Origin: an uncultured Pelagibacteraceae bacterium
GTDB lineage: Bacteria > Pseudomonadota > Alphaproteobacteria > Pelagibacterales > Pelagibacteraceae
NCBI GenBank assembly: GCA_902592445.1
Contig: CACJEN010000002.1
Span: 62,001 to 126,000 of the forward strand
DNA: 64,000 nt
Reading direction: 5' to 3'
Position 1 is the stretch's first letter; the number at the start of each line of letters is the position of its first letter. The notes under the pieces were generated by a model, which was given only the letters and a program-made list of their open reading frames with translations, did no database searches and was not told where the DNA came from. Positions 37,184 to 46,680 of the stretch are shown one piece after another. The position numbers were made by a program, and so were the translations under genes.

Positions 37184-38638
37184 TCAAATTTTTTGATCGT
37201 ATTCACCAATTTTGCCAGTTTTTTGAAGTAAATTATCAATAAAATCAAATATTCTTTTTTTTCTGTCATCAGATGTAGGACTTTCGGTTACGATAACTAA
37301 AGAGGGTTTGTTTGAAGACGCTCTAATTAATCCCCAAGAACCATCATCAAATGAAAATCTTACACCATTTACTGTTAAAATATCCTTAATTTCTTGACCA
37401 TCAATCATGGTCTTATTATTTTTTAAATGTTTAATCTCTTTAACTAAATCATCAACAATATTATATTTTTCTTCATCTTTACAAAATGGAGCCATTGTAG
37501 GAGTTTGAAATGTGTTAGGTAACTCATTTGTAATTTCGCTCATTTTTTTATTTTGATTATCTAACAAATGACAGACTTGAATAGCAGAATTAATACCATC
37601 ATCGTATCCATATCCCAAAGGTTCATTAAAAAAAAAGTGCCCACTTTTTTCAAAACCTGCTAATGCATTTTCGACATTTACTTTCCTTTTGATATGAGAA
37701 TGTCCAGTTTTCCAATATAATGTGTTGCAATTATTTTTTGCTAAAATTTTATCTGTAGAATAAAGTCCTGTTGATTTTACATCTACAATAAATTTTGCAC
37801 CATTATGGTTTTCTGATAAATTTCTTGCAATCAATAATCCAATTTTATCAGAAAATATTTCATTTCCTTGTTCATCTATTACACCAACTCTATCTCCATC
37901 TCCATCAAAGCCAAATCCAATATCTGCCTCATTTTCTTTAACAACTTTTGTAATTTCATGTAACATTTCAAGATCTTCAGGATTTGGATTGTATTTTGGA
38001 AAAGTCCAGTCTAAATTACAATCAAGCTCAATGACCTCACAGCCTATTCCTCTCAATATATCTGGTGCAAATATTCCTGCTGTACCATTCCCACATGCTA
38101 CAACTGCTTTGATTTTTTTTTTAATTTTATTTTTATTGATTAAGTCATTTTTATATATTTGTTGAAAATCATCTATTTGTCTTTCATTACCATTCCCTTT
38201 AGTAAATTTTTGATTTAGAGTAATTTCCTTTAATTCTTTCATTTCTTCAGGTGCATGAGTTAAACCTTTTTTGATACCCATTTTAACTCCTGTCCAACCA
38301 TTTTCATTATGACTAGCTGTTACCATTGCGACTGCATCTCCATTTAAATTAAACTGTGCAAAATAAACCATAGGTGATAACGACAGTCCTATGTCTTCGA
38401 CATAACATCCTGTAAAAATTAAACCTTTTATTAAAGATGATTTTATTTCCTCACTATAAGATCTGTAGTCATGACCAACTATTACTCTTGGATTTTCCTT
38501 TTTTGTGTGTATTTTAATTTGAGTTCCTAATCCTTTTCCAAGCTCTTCGATTCCCTCAATGCTGATATCTTTTTCGTAAATCCATCTTGCGTCATATTCT
38601 CTAAATCCATAAGGGTCTATTTTTGTGGAATTTTTCAT
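37184..38638 (-). CDS. Phosphomannomutase/phosphoglucomutase
   Basis: 'AMVTASHNENGWTGVKMG' phosphoserine loop, 'GFGFDGDGDRVGVID' metal site, 'FEKSGHFFFNEPLGYGYDDGI'. Confidence 0.92.
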   Translation of the reverse strand: MKNSTKIDPYGFREYDARWIYEKDISIEGIEELGKGLGTQIKIHTKKENPRVIVGHDYRSYSEEIKSSLIKGLIFTGCYVEDIGLSLSPMVYFAQFNLNGDAVAMVTASHNENGWTGVKMGIKKGLTHAPEEMKELKEITLNQKFTKGNGNERQIDDFQQIYKNDLINKNKIKKKIKAVVACGNGTAGIFAPDILRGIGCEVIELDCNLDWTFPKYNPNPEDLEMLHEITKVVKENEADIGFGFDGDGDRVGVIDEQGNEIFSDKIGLLIARNLSENHNGAKFIVDVKSTGLYSTDKILAKNNCNTLYWKTGHSHIKRKVNVENALAGFEKSGHFFFNEPLGYGYDDGINSAIQVCHLLDNQNKKMSEITNELPNTFQTPTMAPFCKDEEKYNIVDDLVKEIKHLKNNKTMIDGQEIKDILTVNGVRFSFDDGSWGLIRASSNKPSLVIVTESPTSDDRKKRIFDFIDNLLQKTGKIGEYDQKI

Positions 38639-38745
38639 GTGGATATATCTATATTTTTTAAAATTAATTATTGATAATTATTTTTTAAGTTCTATAAATG
38701 TTCTCTTGAATTCCTATTTATATAGTATATTTAGTCATTCAACAC

Positions 38746-38760
38746 ACAACATCTAGTTGT
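38746..38760. promoter_or_regulatory. Inverted repeat in the nrdAB promoter region, candidate operator
   Basis: ACAAC-ATCTA-GTTGT, 37 bp upstream of the nrdA start. Confidence 0.4.
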
Positions 38761-38796
38761 TTTTACATAAAAGAGTAACATTAATAAGAGGTTTAT

Positions 38797-40734
38797 ATGA
38801 ACAAAATATTGTCACAAGCCATCAGAAAAGCTGTCTCTGATTACAAACCTCCAGTTAACTCAGAAAACATCGAAAAAAGACCAGATTTATTCTCATTAAA
38901 TAATGACACTGAATTATTTCAAAACTCAAAAGGTATTACTATCAAAATAGATAGGTCTAGAGATAATAATTTGACTGAATTCGGTAAAGCAACTTTAAGT
39001 GATAGATATTTAGGTTTAAACGAGTCTTATCAAGATCTATTTGCAAGAGTGGCAAGCCATTATGCAGATGACAACTTACACGCTCAAAGACTTTATAATT
39101 ATATCAGTAACTTATGGTTCATGCCTGCAACACCTGTTTTATCAAATGGTGGTACAAAAAGAGGATTACCTATTTCTTGTTTCTTAAATGAAGCAGGAGA
39201 CAGTTTAACAGGAATACTTGATTTATGGAGTGAGAATGTTTGGCTTGCAGCTAAAGGTGGCGGTATTGGAAGTTATTGGGGAAATTTAAGATCTATAGGT
39301 GAAAAGATTGGAAGAGTTGGAAAGACATCTGGAATAATCCCATTCATTAAAGTTATGGACTCTTTAACTATGGCCATCAGTCAAGGTTCTTTAAGAAGAG
39401 GTTCTGCAGCCTGCTATTTACCAATTGATCATCCTGAGATCGAGGAATTTATTGAAATGAGAAGACCAACTGGAGGTGATCCAAATAGAAGATCACTCAA
39501 TCTTCATCATGGTGTTTTAGTTTCCGATGCGTTTATGAGAGCAGTTGAATTAGATGAACAATGGGCGCTCAAAAGTCCAAAAGATCAGTCAGTTCAAGCA
39601 ACAGTCTCTGCAAGAAATTTATGGATCAGATTATTAACTGCAAGAATTGAAACTGGTGAACCTTACATTGTTTTCATTGATACTGTTAATAGAATGATAC
39701 CACAACATCATAAGTTAGCTGGATTGACCGTAAAAACATCTAATCTATGTAGTGAGATAACTTTACCAACTGGTATAGATAAAGATGGAAGAGATAGAAC
39801 TGCAGTATGTTGTTTGTCATCCTTGAATTTAGAAAAATATGATGAATGGAAAGATGATAATAATTTTATACCAGACGTAATGAGAATGTTAGACAATGTA
39901 TTAACAGATTTCATAGAAAAAGCTCCAGAGTCTTTTAGTGATGCTACTTACTCTGCTTTAAAAGAAAGAAGCGTTGGATTAGGTGTTATGGGACTTCATT
40001 CATATTTCCAACAAAAGAAAATACCATTTGAATCTGTTATGAGTAAAGTCTGGAATAAGAAAATTTTTGCAAATATACAAAAACAGGTAGACCAAGCATC
40101 AAAAGATTTAGCTGATGAAAGAGGTCCATGTCCTGATGCTGCTGATTATGGAATTAATGAGAGATTTTCAAATAAAACAGCAATTGCTCCAACAGCATCA
40201 ATTTCTATTATTTGTGGAGGAACATCTCCAGGGGTAGAACCAATTGCAGCGAATAGCTATACTCATAAAACACTTTCTGGATCTTTTAATGTTAGAAATA
40301 AATATTTAACTGAAGTTTTAGAAAAATACGGTAAAAATGATGAAGAGACATGGTCAAGTATTACTACTAACCAAGGTTCAGTTTCTCATTTAGATTTTCT
40401 TTCTCAAAATGAAAAAGATGTTTTTAAAACAGCATTTGAACTAGATCAAAGATGGATTGTTGATTTGGGAGCTGATAGAACACCTCATATTTCACAGGCC
40501 CAATCAATTAACATTTTTATTCCAGCAGATATCCATAAAAAAGATCTGCACCAAATTCATTTTCAAGCATGGAAAAAGGGTCTAAAAAGTCTTTATTATT
40601 GCAGATCGAAATCAATCCAAAGAGCTGAAAATGTTAATGATGCAAGTTCAACTGATGTTACAGCAAATGTATATAAATCAAAAAATAAAAAACAAAATCA
40701 ACCAGAATACGAGGAGTGTTTATCATGTCAGTAG
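38797..40734 (+). CDS. nrdA: Ribonucleoside-diphosphate reductase alpha subunit (no ATP-cone apparent)
   Basis: 'FMPATPVLSNGGTKRGLPISCFLNEAGDSL', 'TSNLCSEI', 'APTASISIICGGTSPGVEP', C-terminal 'CLSCQ'. Confidence 0.94.
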   Translation: MNKILSQAIRKAVSDYKPPVNSENIEKRPDLFSLNNDTELFQNSKGITIKIDRSRDNNLTEFGKATLSDRYLGLNESYQDLFARVASHYADDNLHAQRLYNYISNLWFMPATPVLSNGGTKRGLPISCFLNEAGDSLTGILDLWSENVWLAAKGGGIGSYWGNLRSIGEKIGRVGKTSGIIPFIKVMDSLTMAISQGSLRRGSAACYLPIDHPEIEEFIEMRRPTGGDPNRRSLNLHHGVLVSDAFMRAVELDEQWALKSPKDQSVQATVSARNLWIRLLTARIETGEPYIVFIDTVNRMIPQHHKLAGLTVKTSNLCSEITLPTGIDKDGRDRTAVCCLSSLNLEKYDEWKDDNNFIPDVMRMLDNVLTDFIEKAPESFSDATYSALKERSVGLGVMGLHSYFQQKKIPFESVMSKVWNKKIFANIQKQVDQASKDLADERGPCPDAADYGINERFSNKTAIAPTASISIICGGTSPGVEPIAANSYTHKTLSGSFNVRNKYLTEVLEKYGKNDEETWSSITTNQGSVSHLDFLSQNEKDVFKTAFELDQRWIVDLGADRTPHISQAQSINIFIPADIHKKDLHQIHFQAWKKGLKSLYYCRSKSIQRAENVNDASSTDVTANVYKSKNKKQNQPEYEECLSCQ

Positions 40735-41738
40735 AAAGTATGAAAAATTTAAAATCACCAATAATTAAACCAAAGGACATGGGTTTGTTAGTTGAAAATC
40801 CAGTTTATAAACCATTTAGATATCCATGGTGTTATGATGCTTGGTTAACACAACAAAGAATTCATTGGCTGCCAGAGGAAGTGCCATTAGGAGATGATGT
40901 AAGAGATTGGCAAAAAAACCTTACTCAATCTGAAAAAAATCTTTTAACTCAGATTTTTAGATTTTTTACTCAAGCCGATGTTGAGGTGAACAATTGTTAC
41001 TTAAGACATTACACAACAGTTTTTAAACCAACAGAGGTTTTAATGATGATGACTGCTTTTGCCTCTATGGAGACAGTTCATATTGCTGCCTACTCACATT
41101 TACTTGACACAATCGGAATGCCAGAATCTGAGTATTCAGCTTTCATGAAATATAAAGAGATGAAAGATAAGTATGATTACATGCAGAATTTTAACATGGA
41201 GTCAAAAGAAGATATTGCAAAAACAGTTGCAGTTTTCAGTGCATTCACCGAAGGACTTCAGTTGTTTGCAAGTTTTGCTATTTTATTAAATTTCCCAAGA
41301 TTTAATAAAATGAAAGGTATGGGTCAAATTGTAACTTGGTCTGTAAGAGACGAAACCTTGCACTGCAATTCAATGATAAGATTATTTAAGGAGTTCATTA
41401 ATGAAAATCCACACATATGGACACCACAACTTAAAAAAGAATTATATGAAGCTTGCAGAACTATTGTGCATCATGAAGATGCATTTATTGATCTTGCTTT
41501 TGAAATGGGGCCGATGAATGGATTAACTGCTCAAGAGGTAAAAGACTACATACGTTTTATTGGAAATAGAAGATTATCCCAATTAGGACTAGAGCCTATT
41601 TATGATGTTCAGAAAAATCCGTTAACTTGGCTTGATACTATGTTGAACGCTGTTGAGCATATGAACTTTTTCGAGGGAAGAGCTACAGAATACTCAAAAG
41701 CATCAACTCAAGGTTCTTGGACTGAAGCTTTTGCTTAA
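40716..41738 (+). CDS. nrdB: Ribonucleoside-diphosphate reductase beta subunit (true start probably 40725)
   Basis: 'FASMETVHIAAYSHLLD' (E..H...Y spacing retains the radical Tyr), 'VRDETLHCNSM'. Confidence 0.94.
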   Translation: MFIMSVESMKNLKSPIIKPKDMGLLVENPVYKPFRYPWCYDAWLTQQRIHWLPEEVPLGDDVRDWQKNLTQSEKNLLTQIFRFFTQADVEVNNCYLRHYTTVFKPTEVLMMMTAFASMETVHIAAYSHLLDTIGMPESEYSAFMKYKEMKDKYDYMQNFNMESKEDIAKTVAVFSAFTEGLQLFASFAILLNFPRFNKMKGMGQIVTWSVRDETLHCNSMIRLFKEFINENPHIWTPQLKKELYEACRTIVHHEDAFIDLAFEMGPMNGLTAQEVKDYIRFIGNRRLSQLGLEPIYDVQKNPLTWLDTMLNAVEHMNFFEGRATEYSKASTQGSWTEAFA

Positions 41739-41739
41739 T

Positions 41740-42864
41740 TTATCTTTGGTTTAACTGAACAACTTTTCGATACTTGCTGCCTTTGTAACTTGCAAGTGGT
41801 CTAATCAATTTATTTGCAGCATGTTGTTCCATTATGTGTGCAGACCAACCTGTAATTCTTGAAATCACAAAAATTGGGGTAAAGAAATCGGTATCAAATC
41901 CCATTAAATGATATGTAGGTCCAGTCGGATAATCTACATTAGGATGGATGTTTTTTCTATCGATCATTACTTTTTCAACAATGTCGTAAATTCTTTCAAA
42001 CTTTTTATCTTTTTTAATCTTTGCGACTTTGCCGAAATATTCTCTCATTGTTGGAACTCTTGAATCACCACTTTTATAAACTCTATGACCAAAACCCATA
42101 ATTACATCTTTATTATCTAATGCTTTATTGATCCATTTATGAGCTTTCTCAGGTTTTTTGATTTTATTCATCATGTGCATTACCTCTTCATTAGCACCCC
42201 CATGTAAAGGTCCCTTTAAACTAGCTATAGCACCTGTAATAGCTCCATGTATATCTGATAAACTACTGGTGATAGTTCTTGCTGTAAATGTTGAAACATT
42301 GAAGCTGTGTTCTGCATATAAAATTAAAGATACATCGAAAGCTTTAACAATATCCTTGTTTGGAACTTTGCCAAAACACATGTGAAAAAAGTTTTCAGAG
42401 AAAGAGAGATTTTTTTTTGGAGGAATTATTTTTTTTCCTTTTCTTACTCGATAAAAAGCCGCTAAAGCTACCGGAGTTTTTGAGAAAATTCTCATTGCTT
42501 TTCTCATATTTGCTTTTGGTGAATTATCTCTGGTTTCTTTATCTTCTAAACCCATTATGCTAACAGCAGTTCTGGCAACATCCATAGGGTGAGCTTTTTT
42601 TGGTATTTTTTTTAAATCATCTAATAAAGTTTTAGATAATTTCCTGTTTTTTCTCTCTATCTTTTCAAAAGCTTTTAGCTGTTTTTTGCTAGGCAACTCA
42701 CCATTTAATATTAAATATGCAACTTCTTCAAACTTACATTTGGCACATAAATCTTGAGCGGCATAACCTCTGTATGTAAGTGAGTTAATTTCAGGCATCA
42801 CTTTTGAAACTTCAGTTTCATCAACTACAATACCTAGCAAACCTTTTTTTATCTCATCGCTCAT
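41740..42864 (-). CDS. prpC: Citrate/2-methylcitrate synthase
   Basis: 'LHGGANEEVMHMM', 'IMGFGHRVYKSGDSR', 'ISRITGWSAHIMEQ'; adjacent to prpB- and prpD-like genes. Confidence 0.87.
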   Translation of the reverse strand: MSDEIKKGLLGIVVDETEVSKVMPEINSLTYRGYAAQDLCAKCKFEEVAYLILNGELPSKKQLKAFEKIERKNRKLSKTLLDDLKKIPKKAHPMDVARTAVSIMGLEDKETRDNSPKANMRKAMRIFSKTPVALAAFYRVRKGKKIIPPKKNLSFSENFFHMCFGKVPNKDIVKAFDVSLILYAEHSFNVSTFTARTITSSLSDIHGAITGAIASLKGPLHGGANEEVMHMMNKIKKPEKAHKWINKALDNKDVIMGFGHRVYKSGDSRVPTMREYFGKVAKIKKDKKFERIYDIVEKVMIDRKNIHPNVDYPTGPTYHLMGFDTDFFTPIFVISRITGWSAHIMEQHAANKLIRPLASYKGSKYRKVVQLNQR

Positions 42865-43760
42865 TACTCGTGTCCCTCTGTATTAAAATTATATATTTTT
42901 TCATCAAGCGAGTTATATTTTTCATAATCAACTAGCTCATATAATCTTTTTCTAGTTTGCATTCTATCAATTATGTTGTTTTGGTGTCCATCGTCAAAAA
43001 TAGCACGTAAACCATCTTCAACATTTTTCATTGCCAATCTTTGAGTAGTAACAGGATAGATCACAATATTATATCCTAAATTTTCTAATTCTTTGAAGTT
43101 AAGAAGTTTTGACTTACCAAATTCAGTCATATTTGCTAGTAAATAACAATCCAAAGATTTTCGCACTTTCTCAAATTCACTTTCATCTTTAAGCGCCTCA
43201 GGGAAAACAATTTCTGCACCAGCATCAATATAAGATTTACATCTATCAATCATTTTATCTAATCCTTCAACATTTTTCGCATCGGATCTTGCAATAATTT
43301 TAAAATTTTTATCTTTCTTTGAGGAAACACATTCTTTTATTTTTTTTACCATTTGATCATTTGAAATGATTTCTTTATTATCAAGATGACCACATCTTTT
43401 TCTCTCAATTTGATCTTCTATGTGAACACTAGTTATTCCACATCTTTCAAAAGTCTCAATTGTTTCTTTACAAGATTTAAAACCTGTATCTATATCAACA
43501 ACTGTGGGTAAATTTGTTACCCTTGCTATTTGTTCTGATCGTCTACTTACATCAGTTAAAGTTGTAAGACCAATATCAGGATAGCCTAAATCATTAGACA
43601 TTACTCCACCAGAGACATAAACTCCGTCATATCCTATCTCTTCAATTAATTTTGCAGTAAGGGGATTATAAGCACCTGGTATTCTTAATATTTTTTTTGA
43701 TTTTAGTTTGTTGTCAAAATCAATTCTTTTTTGCCCAGCTTTTTTTTCAATAAAATGCAT
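42864..43760 (-). CDS. prpB: Isocitrate lyase/PEP mutase family, 2-methylisocitrate lyase
   Basis: 'YDGVYVSGGVMSNDLGYPDIGLTTL', 'VDIDTGF', 'HIEDQIERKRCGHLDNKEI' catalytic KRCGH. Confidence 0.9.
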   Translation of the reverse strand: MHFIEKKAGQKRIDFDNKLKSKKILRIPGAYNPLTAKLIEEIGYDGVYVSGGVMSNDLGYPDIGLTTLTDVSRRSEQIARVTNLPTVVDIDTGFKSCKETIETFERCGITSVHIEDQIERKRCGHLDNKEIISNDQMVKKIKECVSSKKDKNFKIIARSDAKNVEGLDKMIDRCKSYIDAGAEIVFPEALKDESEFEKVRKSLDCYLLANMTEFGKSKLLNFKELENLGYNIVIYPVTTQRLAMKNVEDGLRAIFDDGHQNNIIDRMQTRKRLYELVDYEKYNSLDEKIYNFNTEGHE

Positions 43761-45289
43761 TAAAAAATTCCTATTTTTTTATTTCTTTTTAAATTTTTCT
43801 TATTTATTTCAATATTTAGTTTACCCAATTGACCATTTTTTAAATTTCTGCAGTTTTGCACATCTTTTAAAAATCTTTTAGATTCTTTAGTTGAAATTAT
43901 TTTGTCAGTTAAAACATTAAATTTATTTATGTAATCTTCTCTGTTAAAAGGTCTAGCCCCATATGGATGCGCGTCAGCTCTATCTAATTCCTCTATATAT
44001 TTTTTTCCACTATTAGTAGTTATTATTACTTTAGCTCCGAACGATTTTTTCTTAGGGTCTGGATCATGATATTTTTTGGTCCATTTTTTATCTTCATGAG
44101 TTTTGATCGATTTCCATATTTTTATTGTGCTTTTCTTGTTAGCTCTTGCTTTTGTATATGATTTTACATGGTGCCAATTTCCATCTTCTAACGCCACAGC
44201 AAAAATATACATGATTGAATGATCTAAGGTTTCTCTACTAGCATTTGGATCCATTTTTTGTGGATCATTTGCGCCTGTACCAATAACATAATGTGTATGA
44301 TGGCTTGTGTATATGTCGATTTTTTTTATATTTCCTAAATTAGGGATCCTCTTATTTAATTTTTTTGCAATATCAATTAAGGCTTGAGCCTGATATTCAG
44401 CTGAGTATTCTTTAGTATAAGTTTCAAGTATAGCTTTTTTTTGCTGATTTTTTTTTGGAAGAGGAACTATGTATCTAGCGTTTTTTCCATCTAAAATTCT
44501 TGCAATAACGCTATCCTCTCCCTCATAAATTGGACTTGGAGCACCTTCGCCTCTCATAGTTCTATCTACTGCTTCTATCCCAAGTTTTCCTGCATGCGCT
44601 GGTGCGTAAGCTTTCCAACTTGATATTTCTCCTTTTCTTGATTGCCTTGTTGAAATAGTCACATGTAGAGCTTGTTGTACAGCTTGATAAATTGTTTCAG
44701 TTTTTAATTTGAGCATTGAACCAATCCCTGCTGCTATACTTGGTCCAAGATGCGCTATATGATCTACTTTATGCTTATGTAAACAAATTCCTTTTACTAA
44801 ATTTACTTGAACCTCATAAGCAGTAATTATTCCTCTTAATAAATCTTTTCCGTTTCTTTTCGATTGTTGTGCCACTGCTATTAAAGGCGGAATATTGTCC
44901 CCTGGATGACTGTAATCAGCGGCTAAAAAGGTATCATGAAAATCTAATTCTCTAACAGCAGTTCCATTTGCCCACGCAGCCCATTCACAATCAAATTTTA
45001 ATTTTGAGTTTACCCCAAATATAGTTGCACCATTTTTTCTTTGATGAGCAATTGCCATTTCTCTGGCGGAAATTACTGGCGGTCTATTTAATGAAGCTAT
45101 TGCAACTGATGCGTTATCTATAATTCTGTTAATAACCATATCTATTGAATTTTTATCTAATCTTGCGTTATCACTTGCTATTTCTGCAATTTTCCAAGCA
45201 AGTTGTTTTCTTTTATTTATTTTAATTTTTGATGGATAAACTTTTACAAAGTGTCTAATCATATAGGGAAAATTAAATACCCTTAACAA
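43760..45289 (-). CDS. prpD: MmgE/PrpD family protein, 2-methylcitrate dehydratase-like
   Basis: 'AAWANGTAVRELDFHDTFLAADYSHPGDNIPPLIAVAQ'; first gene of prpDBC-type operon with 1-nt overlaps. Confidence 0.87.
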   Translation of the reverse strand: MLRVFNFPYMIRHFVKVYPSKIKINKRKQLAWKIAEIASDNARLDKNSIDMVINRIIDNASVAIASLNRPPVISAREMAIAHQRKNGATIFGVNSKLKFDCEWAAWANGTAVRELDFHDTFLAADYSHPGDNIPPLIAVAQQSKRNGKDLLRGIITAYEVQVNLVKGICLHKHKVDHIAHLGPSIAAGIGSMLKLKTETIYQAVQQALHVTISTRQSRKGEISSWKAYAPAHAGKLGIEAVDRTMRGEGAPSPIYEGEDSVIARILDGKNARYIVPLPKKNQQKKAILETYTKEYSAEYQAQALIDIAKKLNKRIPNLGNIKKIDIYTSHHTHYVIGTGANDPQKMDPNASRETLDHSIMYIFAVALEDGNWHHVKSYTKARANKKSTIKIWKSIKTHEDKKWTKKYHDPDPKKKSFGAKVIITTNSGKKYIEELDRADAHPYGARPFNREDYINKFNVLTDKIISTKESKRFLKDVQNCRNLKNGQLGKLNIEINKKNLKRNKKIGIF

Positions 45290-45304
45290 CAGTTTTAATC
45301 AATA

Positions 45305-45991
45305 TTAAACTATGAGATATTTATTGATGATTTCCTCGATTCCGTCGAAATTTTGAATTAAATAATCATGATGAATATCAGAAACTTTCTTATCAGTGTA
45401 GCCGTCTTCTAAAAGTATAAAAGGTATACGAGCAGCTTTAGCAGACTCAGCATCAGTTTCACTATCTCCAATCATGATACTTTTTTTTATATCACCCTGC
45501 ATAATTTCTATCACATTTGTAAGATGTCTTGGATCAGGTTTACAATAATCAAAGGTATTACTACCAGCAACATAATCAAAATAATCATAGATTTTTATTT
45601 CTTTTAATAAGTTAACAGCTAAATGTTCCTGCTTGTTAGTACATATGCCCATTTGAATATTATTTTTTTTGGACCACTCTAAAAATTCTTTTACACCTTT
45701 TATTAACTTACTTTCGATGGCTATGTTCTTTCCATAATAATCAATGAACTCTTTAACCATTTGTTTTTTAATTTTTTCGTCAATAACTTTACTAAACTCT
45801 TTTTTAGCTTGTCCCCATATAGATCTACCAATCATTACAGATGCACCCTTACCTGCAAGATTTCGAATGTCCTCTGTTGTCTTTGTTTCATAACCGAATT
45901 TTTTCATCACAAAATTGTGCGCATTCATTAAATCTGGTGCAGAATCTACAAGAGTACCGTCTAAATCAAAAAGAATTGTAAGTTTTTGCAT
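45305..45991 (-). CDS. HAD-family hydrolase, phosphoglycolate phosphatase-like
   Basis: 'ILFDLDGTLVDSAPDLMNAHN', 'GICTNKQEHLAVNLL', 'KPDPRHL', 'MIGDSETDAESAKAARIPFIL'. Confidence 0.9.
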   Translation of the reverse strand: MQKLTILFDLDGTLVDSAPDLMNAHNFVMKKFGYETKTTEDIRNLAGKGASVMIGRSIWGQAKKEFSKVIDEKIKKQMVKEFIDYYGKNIAIESKLIKGVKEFLEWSKKNNIQMGICTNKQEHLAVNLLKEIKIYDYFDYVAGSNTFDYCKPDPRHLTNVIEIMQGDIKKSIMIGDSETDAESAKAARIPFILLEDGYTDKKVSDIHHDYLIQNFDGIEEIINKYLIV

Positions 45992-46059
45992 ATTTTAGTT
46001 TTTTTAAGAAATAAATTGTGAATTAATTAAAACAAAACCTGATTATATACAATGATTAT

Positions 46060-46680
46060 ATGTCTCAGAATAATTTACAAATCGAGCAAATCAAATTAAG
46101 AAAAAAATTTTTAAAAAAAGGTATTAAAATGTTAGCCCCTGAAACAATTTTTTTTTCTAAAGAAACAACAATTGGCAAAAATGTTACAATTGAGCCTTAT
46201 GTTGTATTTTCCAAAAAGGTTAAAATTGGAAATAACGTTACAGTAAAATCTTTTTCTCATTTAGAGGGTGTGACAGTTGAGGATAATGTAAACATTGGTC
46301 CATATGCAAGGATTAGGCCAGAAGTTAGAATTCAAAAAGGTTCAAAAATTGGAAACTTTGTTGAAATTAAAAAAAGCAACATTGGTAAAAATTCTAAAGT
46401 AAATCATCTGTCTTATATTGGTGACGCAACCATTGGTAAAAATGTTAATATTGGTGCTGGCACTATTACATGCAATTATGATGGAGTAAAAAAAAGCAAA
46501 ACAAAAATTAAAGATGGAGTATTTATTGGCTCAAATTCCTCTTTGGTAGCTCCTGTCACAATTAATAAGAAAAGTATTGTCGGCGCTAGTTCAGTTATAA
46601 CTAAAAATGTCTTATCAAATAGTCTTGCTTTAACAAGGTCAAATCAAATAACAATCAAAAATTATAAAAGAAAAAAATAA
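46060..46680 (+). CDS. GlmU C-terminal (glucosamine-1-phosphate acetyltransferase) hexapeptide-repeat domain as a standalone protein
   Basis: '[71 protein letters not shown]'; no uridylyltransferase domain upstream; next to glmS. Confidence 0.88.
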   Translation: MSQNNLQIEQIKLRKKFLKKGIKMLAPETIFFSKETTIGKNVTIEPYVVFSKKVKIGNNVTVKSFSHLEGVTVEDNVNIGPYARIRPEVRIQKGSKIGNFVEIKKSNIGKNSKVNHLSYIGDATIGKNVNIGAGTITCNYDGVKKSKTKIKDGVFIGSNSSLVAPVTINKKSIVGASSVITKNVLSNSLALTRSNQITIKNYKRKK

